From: Malania oleifera
Lineage: Eukaryota > Streptophyta > Magnoliopsida > Santalales > Ximeniaceae
Reading direction: 5' to 3'
Assembly (NCBI RefSeq): GCF_029873635.1
Contig: NC_080423.1
Coordinates: 106,811,988-106,875,987 of the forward strand
DNA length: 64,000 nt
In this document: piece after piece, positions 10,920-23,306 of the stretch
Layout of the letters: every line of letters starts with the position of its first letter
Position numbering within the stretch: the first letter of the stretch is position 1
Program-made: the position numbers and the translations under genes
The notes under the pieces: generated by a model
What the model saw: the letters and a program-made list of their open reading frames with translations, nothing else
Told to the model about the DNA's origin: nothing
Databases searched by the model: none

Positions 10920-13900
10920 TCACTCTTCCTCTTCGCTTTTCGACTTCTTTTTCTTCTTCTTCATCTTACCTTCGCCATCAACCTGGAGTTCTTCTCCATC
11001 TTCAGCTTTACTCTTCTTCTTTTTCTTCTTTGTTGATCCTTCCTCAGCATTGAACCCATTCGCTCCATTTGAGCTTGGGGGGGCCTGATCCTGCACCGGC
11101 TCAGACTCCTGCTCTAGTTTTCGCTTCTTCTTCTTCTTCTTTTCAGATTTGGGATCCACAGACGCATCTCCATTTGCATTGGCCTCGGGGTTATCCTCTG
11201 CCATTAGGTCATCGTTTCCTTTCTTGGATTTCTTTTTCTTGCTCTTCTTTACAGAAGGTTCAGATGCCTCTACATCCATATCTGTTTCTGTGAACATACA
11301 CGGCAACACATGAAGATGAGGATTAATGAAAAACTAGAAGAAAAATCCACTCCAACAGTAAAAATATGTTTCATGATGCATAACATTAATCTCTTACAGG
11401 AAACCCCATGATATTTTTCCAGTTAGAAAACTCTCTTGGCAATTATGTGCCAACAGACATGCAAATACAATACATGACCTATGGTCAAAGAAAGGTGCAT
11501 CATCCCAAACACGCAGAATAAAAGGGTAAGGTGAAAGTTACTGCAGACAATTTAACAGGTGAACTGTGCTATTTCTAGATGCTGGAAGTTGGTAAAAGAT
11601 GCAGCTAAATCAGTCTTAATTCCTAAATATTTTGAAACGATATATTTATTTTTGTCCCGAAGCATTTCAATATCATGTGAATGAAAAATAGCAACTCCAT
11701 ACACCTTACCTTTATTTTGAGCACTGTCAATTGCAGCTTTCATTACATCAATGTTTTTGCGAGGTGCAACACCCTTGTCATAAAAGTCCAGCCGTTCCTC
11801 AACTTGTTCACGGAGTTTCTCCCCAAAGGCAGTGGTATTCCCATCTGCACTCAAAAGAATGACATGACATTTTCTAGTGAGACCAATATAGTGCAGGCGA
11901 ATTTTTTTCAAGATTATATAACACAAAAGAAGTTAAGAAGATAATTTCATCACTCCTCTTTTAAAGTTGTTATTACAACGAAAAAATAAAAACAAAAACT
12001 GTCCCTTACCTAAGAAGCAATCAATGCGAGATGCAATGGAGCACTTGTTTGCAAGATAACGAGCCATTCGACCTTTGTTTCGAGCAGATGCTCGACCAAT
12101 GAAGGAGGAATGAAAAATTAAACCATACTTTGGTGTGTTTCCCCGAGTTTTCAATGCCCTGAAGACAACAATAAATGCATTAAACAAGACATAAGAAAAG
12201 TGTCAAGATATCAATCCAACTGTAGGATGGACTCCCTTCTAAATTGAAAATTAAACCATGTCAGGGAATGACTGCTACACCTGAAAAGAGCCTTCTCTGC
12301 ACCAAGGATCTGAAGTGTAGAAGATGGGCACTTCGCCAGATTTGTGAGACTACCAGCACGAGAAATCAAGCGTGCCCCAACAACTTCGCCAATTAGAGAT
12401 GCCAAATTGGGTGCAATGTCATTCATCTTAGTAACTAGATAGTCATAAAGCTTCCTCCGGTACTCTGAGAGGTCCATTACCCTTTGAGCACATTGCTTCA
12501 CATTAATCAGATCAATTGGCGATAAATCCTGTCCTGCATAAAATAAAACCACCAAATGAATAAGATATGGATGAGATTTTCAAACACGATATAAATTCAA
12601 GAAAATACCCATTGAAGCTTTTGCAGCTTCTACAATCTCCTTGGCTTTATCTTCATCTCCAATTATGTCAGTCAAGCCTGGGATCTTGTCTTCATTTAAC
12701 TCTGATTTGTTCTCCACATACGTCGCAATCTTCGCATAGAGATAGTTATCATTGACAATCTTCACTAATTCAGGAAAATGCCAGGAGTACCATTCTCTGC
12801 GAACAAATGTTAATCAAATAGCATTTTTAAGGGAAACCAATATTGAACTGCCCAAGAGAAAGAGCCAGAATATCAGTATCAATAACAAACCTGACTCTCA
12901 TAGAGAAAGAATTTATGTCTTTGTCAAGAGTATCAAGGAGGAAGATGGCCTGGATAACCATGTTGTCAACTCGGTTAACATTGAATTTGACCTTTGCCCT
13001 ACTGTAACTGTGACCCAAACCAAGTTGTGCCTTTTCTAGATCACCAGGCTATAAGAATTTGAAAGATGAGAAGGAAGTCAAATTAGAGAAATCATTTCAA
13101 GTGGAGAAATGGGAAACAGCAAGGCGAGAAGTTAATGCAAACCTTTAGGTCCTTGATAAACCTATCAATATGCAACCGAACCCCACGAAGAAGCTCGAGC
13201 ACAAACTCATTGCTTTGACAAGGAATATTGGTAACTTCATATATGTGTGAACCAATCTTAGGCTCTGACACACCTAAACTGAACTTAGGTTTCTTTCCCT
13301 CCTTGACTTTTGGGAGATTAAGCTCCAAAAAGCTCCTCAATTCATCAGTCATAAGCCCTGAAAGCCAATCACAGTAAAACAAACACAGATGAACTCCAAT
13401 GAAAGAGCTAAGGCCCACAAACTGAACCAAGACCAGTCATATAAGTATGTAGCTGCATTGAACTTGCATCCCCACAAATATAGTGAAAATAGAATGATAT
13501 ATGACCAAGCTTTGCTAGATCAAATCAGTAACATCTAATGTATAAATGCTTAGTCTGATTTCTGAGAAAATAAAAGGGGTAAAACTAAATTAACTTGCAC
13601 TTGGGAGCATGGATTTCAAGCCCTAGATTTAGAAATGAAAGGGGAAAAGCTAAATTACCTTGCGTTTGGGAGCATGGATTTCAAGCCCTAGATTTAGAGT
13701 TCAGCAGATTTGAAAAACACAAAAGTTATATTAAATTTATTTGAATCCATATGAATCCAAATCCATGGCTAAAACTTCATTCTCCCAAACACGGAGTGAA
13801 GACTGTTACAAAGACAAATTACTGATGGAGAGATTCCACCGAATGGAGGCAAATCCAACCATCTCTTTTAGTTGAAGTTGAAACAAAGTCAAGCCAAAGA

Positions 13901-16834
13901 ATGCCAATGGTCTGAAAAAAAAGTGAAGTGCAATACTGAAATTTCAGAAATAACTATGCAAAAGCAAACCATCACAATCATAAACAACCAAATAAAAATC
14001 AATGGCATAAAAGGCCTTAAAGCAACATAATTTAGGAAATCCTCTATCAAATATAGATATGAAAACAAATAAAAATGTTTTCAGCCTATCAATTATCATA
14101 ACCTGAGAAAGTAACCAAGTTCATTATGATTTAGAAAAAAGCAAAAAACAGCCTCCTAAACATGGTAGAAAAGGAGTACTACCGGTAACAACATGATGGC
14201 CCCATAAAAACCATGCAATAAACTCTAAAAAGTCTCCGAACTTGCTTTGACTGAACCAAATACATGCAAGACCTTAGTTGTCCTTTTTCGGAATCTCATA
14301 TATTTATTTTCAAATCCATTTTTCATTTTCTAGTAAAGACTCAAAAATTTTAAAGTTTGCAAGAGTTAACAAAAAAAAAAAGAACCAATAAATAGGTAAA
14401 AAAAATTCTTATCTTCTAAATTAGGTTAACACATGCACTATTAGTCCCAAGGCTTCATTAACTTGGTCTTAATGATAACAAACTATTGTGTACTAATGGT
14501 TTTGTGCTTAAGTTGTTTTTAACAGGATTAAGCCATTGAAATTGAATAATTGAGAGAAGATTTTGAAGACTTAAATTGATTTATTTGTACTTTTATTCTC
14601 TCAATTGTATTCTGCTTTAACTTGTAGAACTCTAAGAATATTAAGGACACGGCAGTGACGACACAAAAGGACTAAAACTGAAGAATTGAAAACAAAATTG
14701 AACCCAACCTTGCAGCCAGACAGTTGACCAGCCCACAGGGGACGGTCGACCAGTCCAGGCAGAAGCTGAAGGTGGTCGACCGACCCCTGACGATAGTCAA
14801 CTGGTCAGGCAAGTTTTCCCTGGAACGGTTATTTTTTTCTATCTAACGGCTAATAAGCAGTCAACCGGGCCTAGTAAGAGGTCAACTGGCCTAATCTGAA
14901 AAAATTCCAACAGTAGAAAGCAGCTAGTTTTTCTCCAATCTCTACATATATGCCCTCCAGGCCTAGAGAAAGTTAGAGAATTGATCCATATTGAACTGCC
15001 AAGTGCTTAAACATTCTATTCTCTCATGATCTCTCTGTGCTCTAAATTGCACATCTTTGAGAGAAAGTATAGAAAATTCTTGAGCCATATTTTAATTATT
15101 CTTTGAGAATTTCTTGTGTGCGCTTCAAATTGTATTTCTTTCCTTGTGAATAGATTTTCTGTTGTAAGCTCTCTTGCATTGGTTCCTTGGTCTCCGAAAA
15201 ACAAGGGGTTGTTTTGGTTGTCTTGTCTCCGTAGAAAATAAGGGGCGTAAATTAGTTTTCTTGCTCTCCGTTAAAACAAGGGGAATTAGTGGAACCTCAA
15301 GGCGATTGGCCTTAAGAGAGTGGACGTAGGCAGGGATAGCCAACCACTATAAAAAGTGTTTGCATATCTCTTCCATTCTCTCTTTAAATTGCTTTAATAT
15401 TGTGTGATTTGCTTGGTTTGTTTAATTTTCTTTAAATTTTGTATCAAGCTTTAATTTTTATTAAAGCCAATTCAACCCCCCCCCCCCCCTCCTTGGGTTG
15501 CCACTTGGACCAACATGCACTAGTACATATCTTTGGTAACATAATTGACATATGAATAACCACCAAAAAGCGTTCCTTCCCACTGTTTAATCATTAGAAT
15601 TGAGCAAAGATCTTTACCCTCTTTTGCATCATTTCATGCAACATGCATGAACTATAATGCATCGACATTTTTGTCATTCTAAACTAATATTCAACTCAAC
15701 ATAGTTCACTATCAACTATCTAGGTCGACTAAACGAAACCCCTTTGCCATTTAATCCAATCTTGAGGCATGTCCTCTAGCAAATTAAAGACAACCATAAA
15801 GTTTCTCATTCCATACCCAAGTTCTTTCTTGCTCTCTTGTATTGATCACCAGACTTATTTTTGCTTCAATTTTTTTTCAACTTTCAGTGAATCAAAAGAA
15901 CAAATGACTCTGTACTGGGAAAGCCTCAGACAATTTGCTGTTGAATGATAAATATGTTGTGTTTTTCAGGGAGAGCAGGCATCATATATTCTCCACTGAG
16001 AGAATTTAATTATTAGGTCCTTATGTTGAGCACATGCAGGGTATCCTACCAGACATAGAAAGTAGCGTGTTACTTTATCCTACTCGATGTCATAACTTAT
16101 AAGTTATAACCTCCATTTGGACTCCAACCGTGCTCATCAAAAGCTATTGACTTTAATTTTATTACAAATAGAATTGGAAACTGGAAAAAATATCCCATTG
16201 AACAAAGAATTTAGATGACGATGTCAAAACAAATTCTGTAAAATTAGTGTCTTTTGAATCTGCACTGGTTGTGCATAGAGCTAAGAGACTGTTATTATCA
16301 TATTCTCAAGTCAAAAGTACAGCATAAGAAGAATGTTAACCAATAAATACATAAGTTTTACAAGCTTCTACATAATAAATTCTCAAAATCCAGCAACAGA
16401 ACTTAAATGTACTCTGCAGTCTTCAACCAATAGTTCCACAGTATATTGTTTTTATGAGTACCAAAAATGTTTTCCATACTTCACTGCTTATTTTAGAACA
16501 ATTGTGGTCCCTAACTGCATTAAGTGCGGATAGATCACCTAAACGAGCGGAGCATCAAGATAACTCTCAGGAGAGAAATAAGAAATAATTTCACCACTTA
16601 TTATAATAATTATCATACTTCACTACCCATATGATAATTATCCTTACACATATCTTTTGTTACTAAACCCTCAACATAAAAAGTTAAGACAAGAAATATA
16701 ATAGGAAAGAAAATCTAAAATGCAGAAAATTATTGAGAGAAGAAAGAAGATACAGAATGGAGGACAAGGCATCCCCAAAGCAAAAGAAAAGCACTAAGGG
16801 GCAACACGGAGAACTCAGCATCACAAGGTTAGTA

Positions 16835-16865
<31 letters not shown>

Positions 16866-19800
16866 AATTTTTTTCGTCTTCCAAACACTAACCCTTGGTT
16901 AGAACAAATGGAACAAGTCACTGCTAGGGTTGGCTTCATCCATCTGAGGGAACTAAATCTTTGCAAAACCAAACAGGGGAAACAAAGGCAGCTTCACTAT
17001 CACAAGGTCAAACCATGAAATCTTTCAAGTGGTTTCCAGCTACAATAACATCTTATGTGTATAATTTGTTGAATTTTACATTAAATAATTTAACATACTA
17101 CGATTTCTAGTAAATTATAACATAAAAAATCCCAAAAAATCTGAATAAATGATTGCAAATGTCAAATAGAGACTTCCCATGGAGCAAACTCAGTTCCTTA
17201 AAGAAGTATAAAATATAAAATATTAACAAGAAACATGACACTCAAACTATTTCCAGAAAGTTGAATCCTTGTACAGGAATTAGATGACACTAGGTGAGCA
17301 TTATTAAAAAAAAAAATTAAGGCAATTTCTTCAGTTTAGGATCACAACTCAAATAAATATGAGGTCGCTTGGGTAAATAATGTTGAGGAAAATCACCTTC
17401 TGGAATGTGAAGGGGATGAACGACAAATCCAAATAAAGTGTAATAAGGTCCTTCTCAAGTATTGGAGAAGTGACATCGTTTTCTTGCAAGAGACCAAATT
17501 GGAGAATATGGATCTTCTTCTTGTCAGAGATCTTTGGGACCGGGAGACCTGCAAATGGGTTTTCCTCTGTGCTGTGGGTTAACACTGGAGCATCATAACA
17601 ATCTCAATGTGGTGGAGTTGCTAGATCATTCCATCGACTCTTTTTCAATCTCATACCTGGATGGCAATTTTCGTTGGACTCTCACTGAGGTCTATGGCCT
17701 AGACTAAGGACCCTCTAGACATCTTCCTTGGGCATAATTCCTGGAAATTAGAAGCTGCTGGGGCGCTCCTTGGGTTATCAGTGGTGATTTCAACATGGTG
17801 CTTTTTCCCCATGAAAAAAGTGGAGGTGAAGTGGAGAGCAGTTGCAGGAGAGAGTTTCTGCACCTCATTAATGTGAATGCCCTCATTCATTGATCTTCCG
17901 CTCAAGGGGGAACGTTTACTTGGCCAACAATAGAGAGCCACCCGCTTTCTCCAGGATTGACACATTCCTTATCTCTGCAGATTAGGGCATTCACTATTCC
18001 AAAGCCAATCACAGACTCCTTCGCAAGCCCACATTGGATCATTTCCCTATTTTATTAACATAGAAGGAATCAAATGAGGGTAACCTCTTTCTGCTTTGAG
18101 AAGATGTGGTTAAAGCACAAGGGTTTCAAAGCCCTCAAAATGAACTGGTGGCCCTCGTTTCAGCTCAAGGGGAATGCTAGCTTCGTACTAGCTTTAAAAC
18201 AGAAGGGGTTCAAAGAAAAGCTCAAGGTGTGGAATAAGAGCACCTTCGGAAATATTCAAGTAAAAAAGACCACCATTATCAATGACATCAAGGATCTTGA
18301 TGAGCAGAAGATGCGTCAAAGACTCAGTACCAAAGGAAGGACAAAAAGGGTAGCGATGAAGAAGGAGTTTTCAGAGATCATCATCCTTGAGGAGACCACA
18401 TGAAGATAGAAATCTACAGCCTTATGGCTCAAGGAGGGAGATCGGAACACTAAGTTTTTCCACTGGACTGAAAACGCTCACAGCAAGTTAAACACTATTT
18501 CGAGCAAAGAAATGAATGAGAATACCTTGGCCGAGGAAGGGGAAATCAAAAGAGGCATATGTGAGTTTTACAAGACCCTATATTCATAACCTACAAACTA
18601 GAGACCTGTCGTGAAAGGCATTAATTTCAAATCTCTTAGCCCCTCCACTATGGAGTGGTTTGAGACACACTTTGAAACCATCAGAGACTGCAATGGTGAC
18701 AAAGTTCCCGGACCTAATGACTTCTTACCCTTTTTTCAGTCTAACTGGGACACACTCAAAAAAGATTTCATCGGCACTTTTTGTTTTTTAGGACTTCTTT
18801 GGATCAGGTAGGTTTGTGCACAACATTAACGCCACATTTCTTGCCCTGATTTTGAAAAAATCTAGGGCTTTTAACATCAAGGACCTTCGTCCAATCAGCC
18901 TAGAGGGGAGTACGTATAAAATTATTTTTCTTCTTTATCTTTCTTAGAAAGATGGGTTTTGTGGAGCGATGGTGTAGTTGGATCGCCTACTTCATAAGTA
19001 CTCCAAGCTTCTCAATACTCATCAATGGGTGTCTCTAACTTCTTTGGCTTCTCCAAAGTTTAAGACGGTGGGATCCTTTTGTCTCCCTTTTCATTGTGAT
19101 GATGGAGGTGCTGAGTCTCATGTTGGAAAAAGCACTGACAGAGGACTCCTATTAATGGCAAATCTCTGAAGGTCTCTCACCTTTTATTCGCAGATGACAC
19201 CATCATTTTCTGTGTGGATGACCCAATTTATATTCTTAATCTGTGATGCATATTAGTAGCTTTCGAGACCATCTCAATTTTGAAAAGTAATCTCAGGACA
19301 AGTGAAATCATTTAGATCAGTGAAGGTTCAGGAGGACCTCTCTTCGTGGGTCACTTGGGATGCAAATTAGGATCCTACCCTTTTAGCTACCTTGGGCTAC
19401 CTATTGGAGCCAAATTTAAAGACAAAAGAGTCTAGGACCCCCAATCATAGACAAGTTTGAGAAAAGGCTAGCAGGATGGAAAAGGGACTTCTTGACAAAA
19501 TGAGGGAGACTCACTCTTATTAAAGGCACCTTGACAAACCTTCTGGTTTGCTTCATGTCACTCCTCTCCCTCCCGATTTCTGTTGCCAAAAAGGCTGGAG
19601 GGGATTCAAAGGAGGTTCCTTCAGGGAAACTTGGGGGCAGAATTCAAATTCCACCCAGTGAAATGGAGCCTAGTGAAGCAGCCAATCAATTGACTACAAA
19701 GGTATTCTGGAAATATCTTTTCTTAGAAATGTGAGATTGGGAACTTCACCAGTTCACTGATTTCTACAGTCATATTTACAAAATCCAGCCTCAAAACACT

Positions 19801-21939
19801 CTCGAACTTCCTGTTTGGTCCTTGGACAAGAATGGGGTCTTCACTATTAGATCCTTTTATAGGAAACTTTTTATTCGGGAGCCAATCAACATTCAATCCC
19901 TTTGGACTCAGTCATGGAAGACAGCTGCCTCAAAAAAGGTTGCTCTTTTTACCTAGGAAGCAGCTCATGGTAAGATTTTGACCCTGGACAACTAGCAGAG
20001 AAGGGGGTTCACCATGGCCAACAGTCCGCACGGTTGAGGCTGAATCAGTTGACCATACCCTTCTCCACTGCCCCTGGACTAGAAATCTTTAGAGTATGGT
20101 TTTGTCTCTTATCAGACAAAGGTGAGTTACTGCTAGATCTGTGGGAGGGGAACTTTGGGCCTAGAGAGGGATTCAGGCAACAAAGGAAAAGAGGAAGGTT
20201 TTGTCTCTCATTCCTCTCGCAATTTTCTAGTGTGCTTGGAAAGAGAGGAACATAAGGGTTGTCAAAATTTCAATCTTAACGCTTCAGTTCAACAAGGAGC
20301 AGTGGACCAATGGTTTACTGCAGTTAATAGCTGGCATAGTGGACTTGTGGCAAATAAGCTTAATGTAATTTTTTAATTCTGCAACACCCTAATATATATA
20401 TGAGGTCATCAACGAGCTGTTTCACCAAAGAAAAGCTACCTGATGGAATTCCTGTATGTCTTTTTTAAAAATGGTAAATTGCTTTGAATTAAGTAACCTT
20501 CTTCAAGTAACTGCAATTGAGCATTCCATTGAGCCCCAACTATTTCTCCTCTCTCCTTCTATGACAATTTTTTTTCCCCAGAGTGTTTCTTTTAATAGAG
20601 AAGGGCAGAACCTCCAATTACATGGTAAATTACCCATCTTATAAGAGATCCTTCCAATCAAGTGGACATATCAATGATTGTGGAACTTGACTTATCCATC
20701 AAGTTCCCGCTTTTTCCCATTTCCAAAAGCTCATCATCAAGGGCAATATTCCCAAAGAATCACTTATTTAAGGGCACCTCGGGCCTCTTAAGTCTTAGAA
20801 CAAGCTGTTAGATTACCACTTTACCTAAAAGCTTAAGCTATTAGGTTGTGGGCCAACAATGTATATAAAGCTTTAACACTCCCCCGCGCGTACAGCCCGG
20901 CAGCAAGTGGAGAGAGAAACAAATGATAAATAACACCACAAAATAAACACGGGCGACAAGACTAGAACCCAGAACCTCACGGTAACCAAAGCTCTGATAC
21001 CATGTTAAATTACCACTTTACCTAAAAACTTAAGTTATTAGGTTGTGGGCCAACAATGTATATCAAGCTTTAACACAAGCTACTGTCCATAAGACTTAAG
21101 GGCATCCAGTACAGAAACTAGAAGATTTCAGTCCTATGTCCTACTAACAATACAGAAACTAGAAGATTTCAGTCCTATGTCCTACTAACAATGTGGTATA
21201 TTCATAGGACTGATTCAATATTGCCATTTCTGTTAGGTTTCTGCAACCACCACGAGCCCTTGCATTGACGCAAAAAAATATTATGCGCTTCTATAAATTT
21301 ATTTAACATTTACTTACTTTAAAATTATGAAATTGAATCCAAAAATAAGAAGCAACCATTCAAATTGAAAGCAGCTTGTAAAATTCCAACCACATAAAGT
21401 GGTAAAAACAGAAGCAGATTGCCCAGTATGCCGGTATACCAATAACAACTTCATGCCCCCTATAAGTCTATAACTAACTGCAATGAACCTTAACAAACAT
21501 CCGATAAGATAAAAAAGCACACTTTTACATAACTCAAGATATGCATTAGTTACACACACCCAAGTTGAATTCAATAATTTCCAAAATATCATGCGATGAT
21601 AACTATGTTATTCAAAAGTTGTTCACTTCATTATTTTCCAACAACTTCTTAGCAGCAAAAAAAAAACAAACAATAAACAAAAAACAAACTAATCAACTCT
21701 AATAAGCTAACACAAAGTTTGAGCGCGCTCCCACCTTCAGAGACCGAGTTGCATTGTTTGAGGGCATCAAGAGCCGATTCAAAAGGCTGAAAAGCAGTAA
21801 GCTTCACAACTTTACCAAACCGATTGAGATCAGACACTGAATTCCTAACGGCCTCTGTGTTCTGCCCGATCTCATCAAGCCCATGAGCTAGAAAAAGCGA
21901 AAAAGCGGAGGCCGACTCGTGCAGGAGGTACAGCGCCAT
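10920..21939 (-). CDS. NOP56: NOP56 box C/D snoRNP core protein, copy 1
   Basis: Eight coding exons on the minus strand: 21735-21939, 13143-13357, 12891-13048, 12609-12796, 12281-12533, 12010-12158, 11710-11844 and 10920-11287. All introns have GT..AG borders and phases agree, giving 1671 nt and 556 residues. The start is the MALYLL.. methionine at 21939. Domains are an NOP5-type N-terminal domain (about 1-70), NOSIC (about 160-215) and the NOP domain with [20 protein letters not shown] (about 333-352). The last exon is a Lys/Glu-rich tail (KKSKKKK, KKKKKK blocks, ending EEEE) typical of eukaryotic NOP56. In the family, NOP56 pairs with NOP58, fibrillarin and the 15.5K protein to guide rRNA 2'-O-methylation in the nucleolus. 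Nothing suggests decay. Intron 1 is 8.4 kb and full of mobile elements. Confidence 0.95.
14439..15515 (+). mobile_element. Solo Copia-type LTR in NOP56 copy 1 intron 1
   Basis: A 1077-bp element flanked by TGCAC on both sides (14434-14438 and 15516-15520). Its right end is CACTTGGACCAACA after a long C run and CCTTGGGTTG; its slightly worn left end is TATTAGTCCCAAGG followed by CTTGGTCTTAATGATAACAAA. Both ends resemble those of the Copia LTR at 55-7172. NOP56 copy 2 has no insert at the matching place (about 32840), so it arrived after the duplication or was lost cleanly. It has no coding content. Confidence 0.85.
14710..14953 (+). promoter_or_regulatory. U3 promoter of the intronic Copia LTR: GTCGAC motif array and TATA-like box
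   Basis: Six copies of GGTCGACCAG/AGTCAACTGG-like motifs lie between about 14710 and 14890, followed by CTACATATATGCC near 14943. The order matches that of the LTR at 55-7172. Role inferred. Confidence 0.5.
15521..17100. other. Intron 1 segment present only in NOP56 copy 1
   Basis: About 1.6 kb that does not align with copy 2, where the flanking sequences are nearly adjacent around 32840-32890. No terminal repeats, coding frame or RNA is evident; a (GA)n run lies at about 16840-16865. It is either an unrecognised insertion in copy 1 or a deletion in copy 2. Confidence 0.55.
17367..20397 (+). mobile_element. L1-type LINE, ORF2 remnant, antisense in NOP56 intron 1
   Basis: Flanked by 10-bp direct repeats ATATGAGGTC (17357-17366 and 20398-20407). 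Broken frames read, in order, an endonuclease start ([11 protein letters not shown] near 17402; [10 protein letters not shown] near 17780), a linker with [13 protein letters not shown] (about 18427), and reverse transcriptase blocks VPGPNDF (about 18700), DLRPISL (about 18885), LFADDTIIF (about 19180) and [12 protein letters not shown] (about 19390). A zinc-binding RT region follows ([10 protein letters not shown] near 19815; KVALFT near 19940), then an RNase-H-like end. It is 5'-truncated just before the endonuclease, with many stops and internal deletions. Copy 2 of NOP56 keeps the empty site near 33130. Confidence 0.92.
20806..21075 (-). mobile_element. Complete miniature LTR retrotransposon (TRIM/SMART-like), 270 bp
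   Basis: Two 73-bp LTRs at 20806-20878 and 21003-21075, about 95% alike, begin TGTTA and end TAACA. On the minus strand the 5' LTR (21003-21075) is followed immediately by the primer-binding site TGGTATCAGAGC (20991-21002), complementary to initiator Met-tRNA. A purine tract CGCGCGGGGGAG (about 20879-20890) precedes the 3' LTR. The 5-bp target duplication CAAGC is perfect (20801-20805 and 21076-21080). NOP56 copy 2 has the empty site near 33490. It has no coding capacity but is structurally whole, close in size to the smallest LTR elements known from plants. Confidence 0.93.
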
Positions 21940-21988
21940 TAAAAACTCTCTCCTCTTGTGCGGTTGGTTATTTGAGAGTTACAGAACA

Positions 21989-23306
21989 CTGCAACAATTA
22001 AAAAAAAAAAAACATTAGTTAAGGGGAAAAAAAGGAACAAGAAGCACATTGATAGAGGGTTTGAAGGAGGAAATCGCAAAAGCCATCAGTGCCTCACAGT
22101 GAATCTAGGATAGAAGCTTTGGGTAGGGGTAGCAAAACAGGTTGGCAGGTTAGGCTTGAGTCAGGTTATAACAAGGTTGAGTAAATTATAAACCCAAACT
22201 CGTCAAATTAATAAACAGGTTGTAAATGGGTGCCTGTGAAGAAATATATAATATATTTATTTTAATTTTTCTTAATATTTCATCAAAATGAGTTTAATTA
22301 TAAAATAAAATAAAATAAAGCACTCAATTTTTTTCTCATTAATATCTTAATGGATGTCATTTAAAAACTTAAAATTTAAAACAAGAAAAGATTTGTAGTA
22401 ACCAGTAACTCACACGACCCTCCCAAGTCCCAAATTCACAAACCTCTACCCAATGCCAGTGCGAATCTAGGAAGTGCCAATACTGATACCAACATGGATA
22501 TGGCAATTTTGTAAAAACAAGAATGAGACACAACTGGGGTGCAATAGTTAATTAACATTAAAATATATACTTAGGCAAATTTTAACTTTCAAATTAAAAA
22601 TATTGAGGTAATAGGCATGCTATGATCTATTTATCAGGTAAAATAAGTTAAGCAAGTAGCAACTAACAAAGAGAGCAGTGACAGCAGCCCAAGTTCCATA
22701 TTTCGAGTGTTCCATAACATGAGAACAATGTTAATATTGATAATTTGATACTAATATTAAAATATTGATATCAATATATGAATATAATCAACCGTCAAAT
22801 TTCTTTTGAAAACAAATATACAAAAAAAATAGGTAGTGCGCAGTGGGGGTCGCAAGTACACTCTGAAGATGCATTTTTTGTGTTTGGGCCGTCCCCCTTT
22901 TATAATTTTTGAATACTGGAACATTAAAATCAATTTTTCATTTGACCATTCAAACAGTGGAACATCAATTTTGTGCTTGGGCACATCAGTAGTTCCGAAC
23001 CAGTAAAAGTAAAAAACAGCTGAGGAGATGGAGAAGAGGAAGTGACTCACGTTGAGCAAAGAAGAGCCTTCGAGAGAGAAGAGGCTGGGAGGAGGTGGTC
23101 GTGTGTGCTAGGGTAAGATGTCCGGCGAACAGGAAGGGACTCGAGCAAAGAAGAGCCCTCGAGCCTCCGGCAAAAGCCAAGATCGCCGTCGGTAAAGGCT
23201 GAGATGTCCGGCCAAAAAGCTAGGAGGCTTGGACAGAGGCCCGAAGGCTTGGAGCTAGGGTTCAAGTCCTTGACGAAGAAACCGGGATGCCTCAGTTTTA
23301 GGGTTT
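21989..23306 (-). promoter_or_regulatory. NOP56 copy 1 leader: putative 5'-UTR intron and telo-box promoter
   Basis: Upstream of the ATG the minus strand has a strong acceptor (T-rich tract then TTGTTGCAG, exon starting at 21988) and, farther out, a candidate donor CAAC|GTGAGT at 23050. This suggests a 1.06-kb leader intron. Beyond it is a telo-box pair, TTAGGGTTT (23298-23306) followed by another TTTAGGG. Telo-boxes are common in promoters of plant ribosome-biogenesis genes. Near the box, copies 1 and 2 share a short match (AGGGTTTTA..ATGAAGAAG). Transcript evidence is needed to confirm the leader intron. Confidence 0.5.

Larger units (their letters stand above)
10675..21955 (-). repeat. NOP56 duplication, unit 1
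   Basis: This unit is homologous to 29440-34560. Exons match closely, introns align throughout, and homology extends about 240 bp past the stop codon and ends just upstream of the ATG. Unit 1 is about 6 kb longer, mostly because of insertions in intron 1 (14439-15515, 17367-20397, 20806-21075) and a 1.6-kb segment at 15521-17100 missing from unit 2. Confidence 0.85.

Noticed and set aside
11681-11944. Plus-strand frame over NOP56
   Set aside because: It is antisense to NOP56 exon 7 and its intron and has no family match.
18074-18403. Possible host gene of 109 residues in NOP56 intron 1
   Set aside because: The sequence is the linker between endonuclease and reverse transcriptase of the L1 remnant, not a separate gene.
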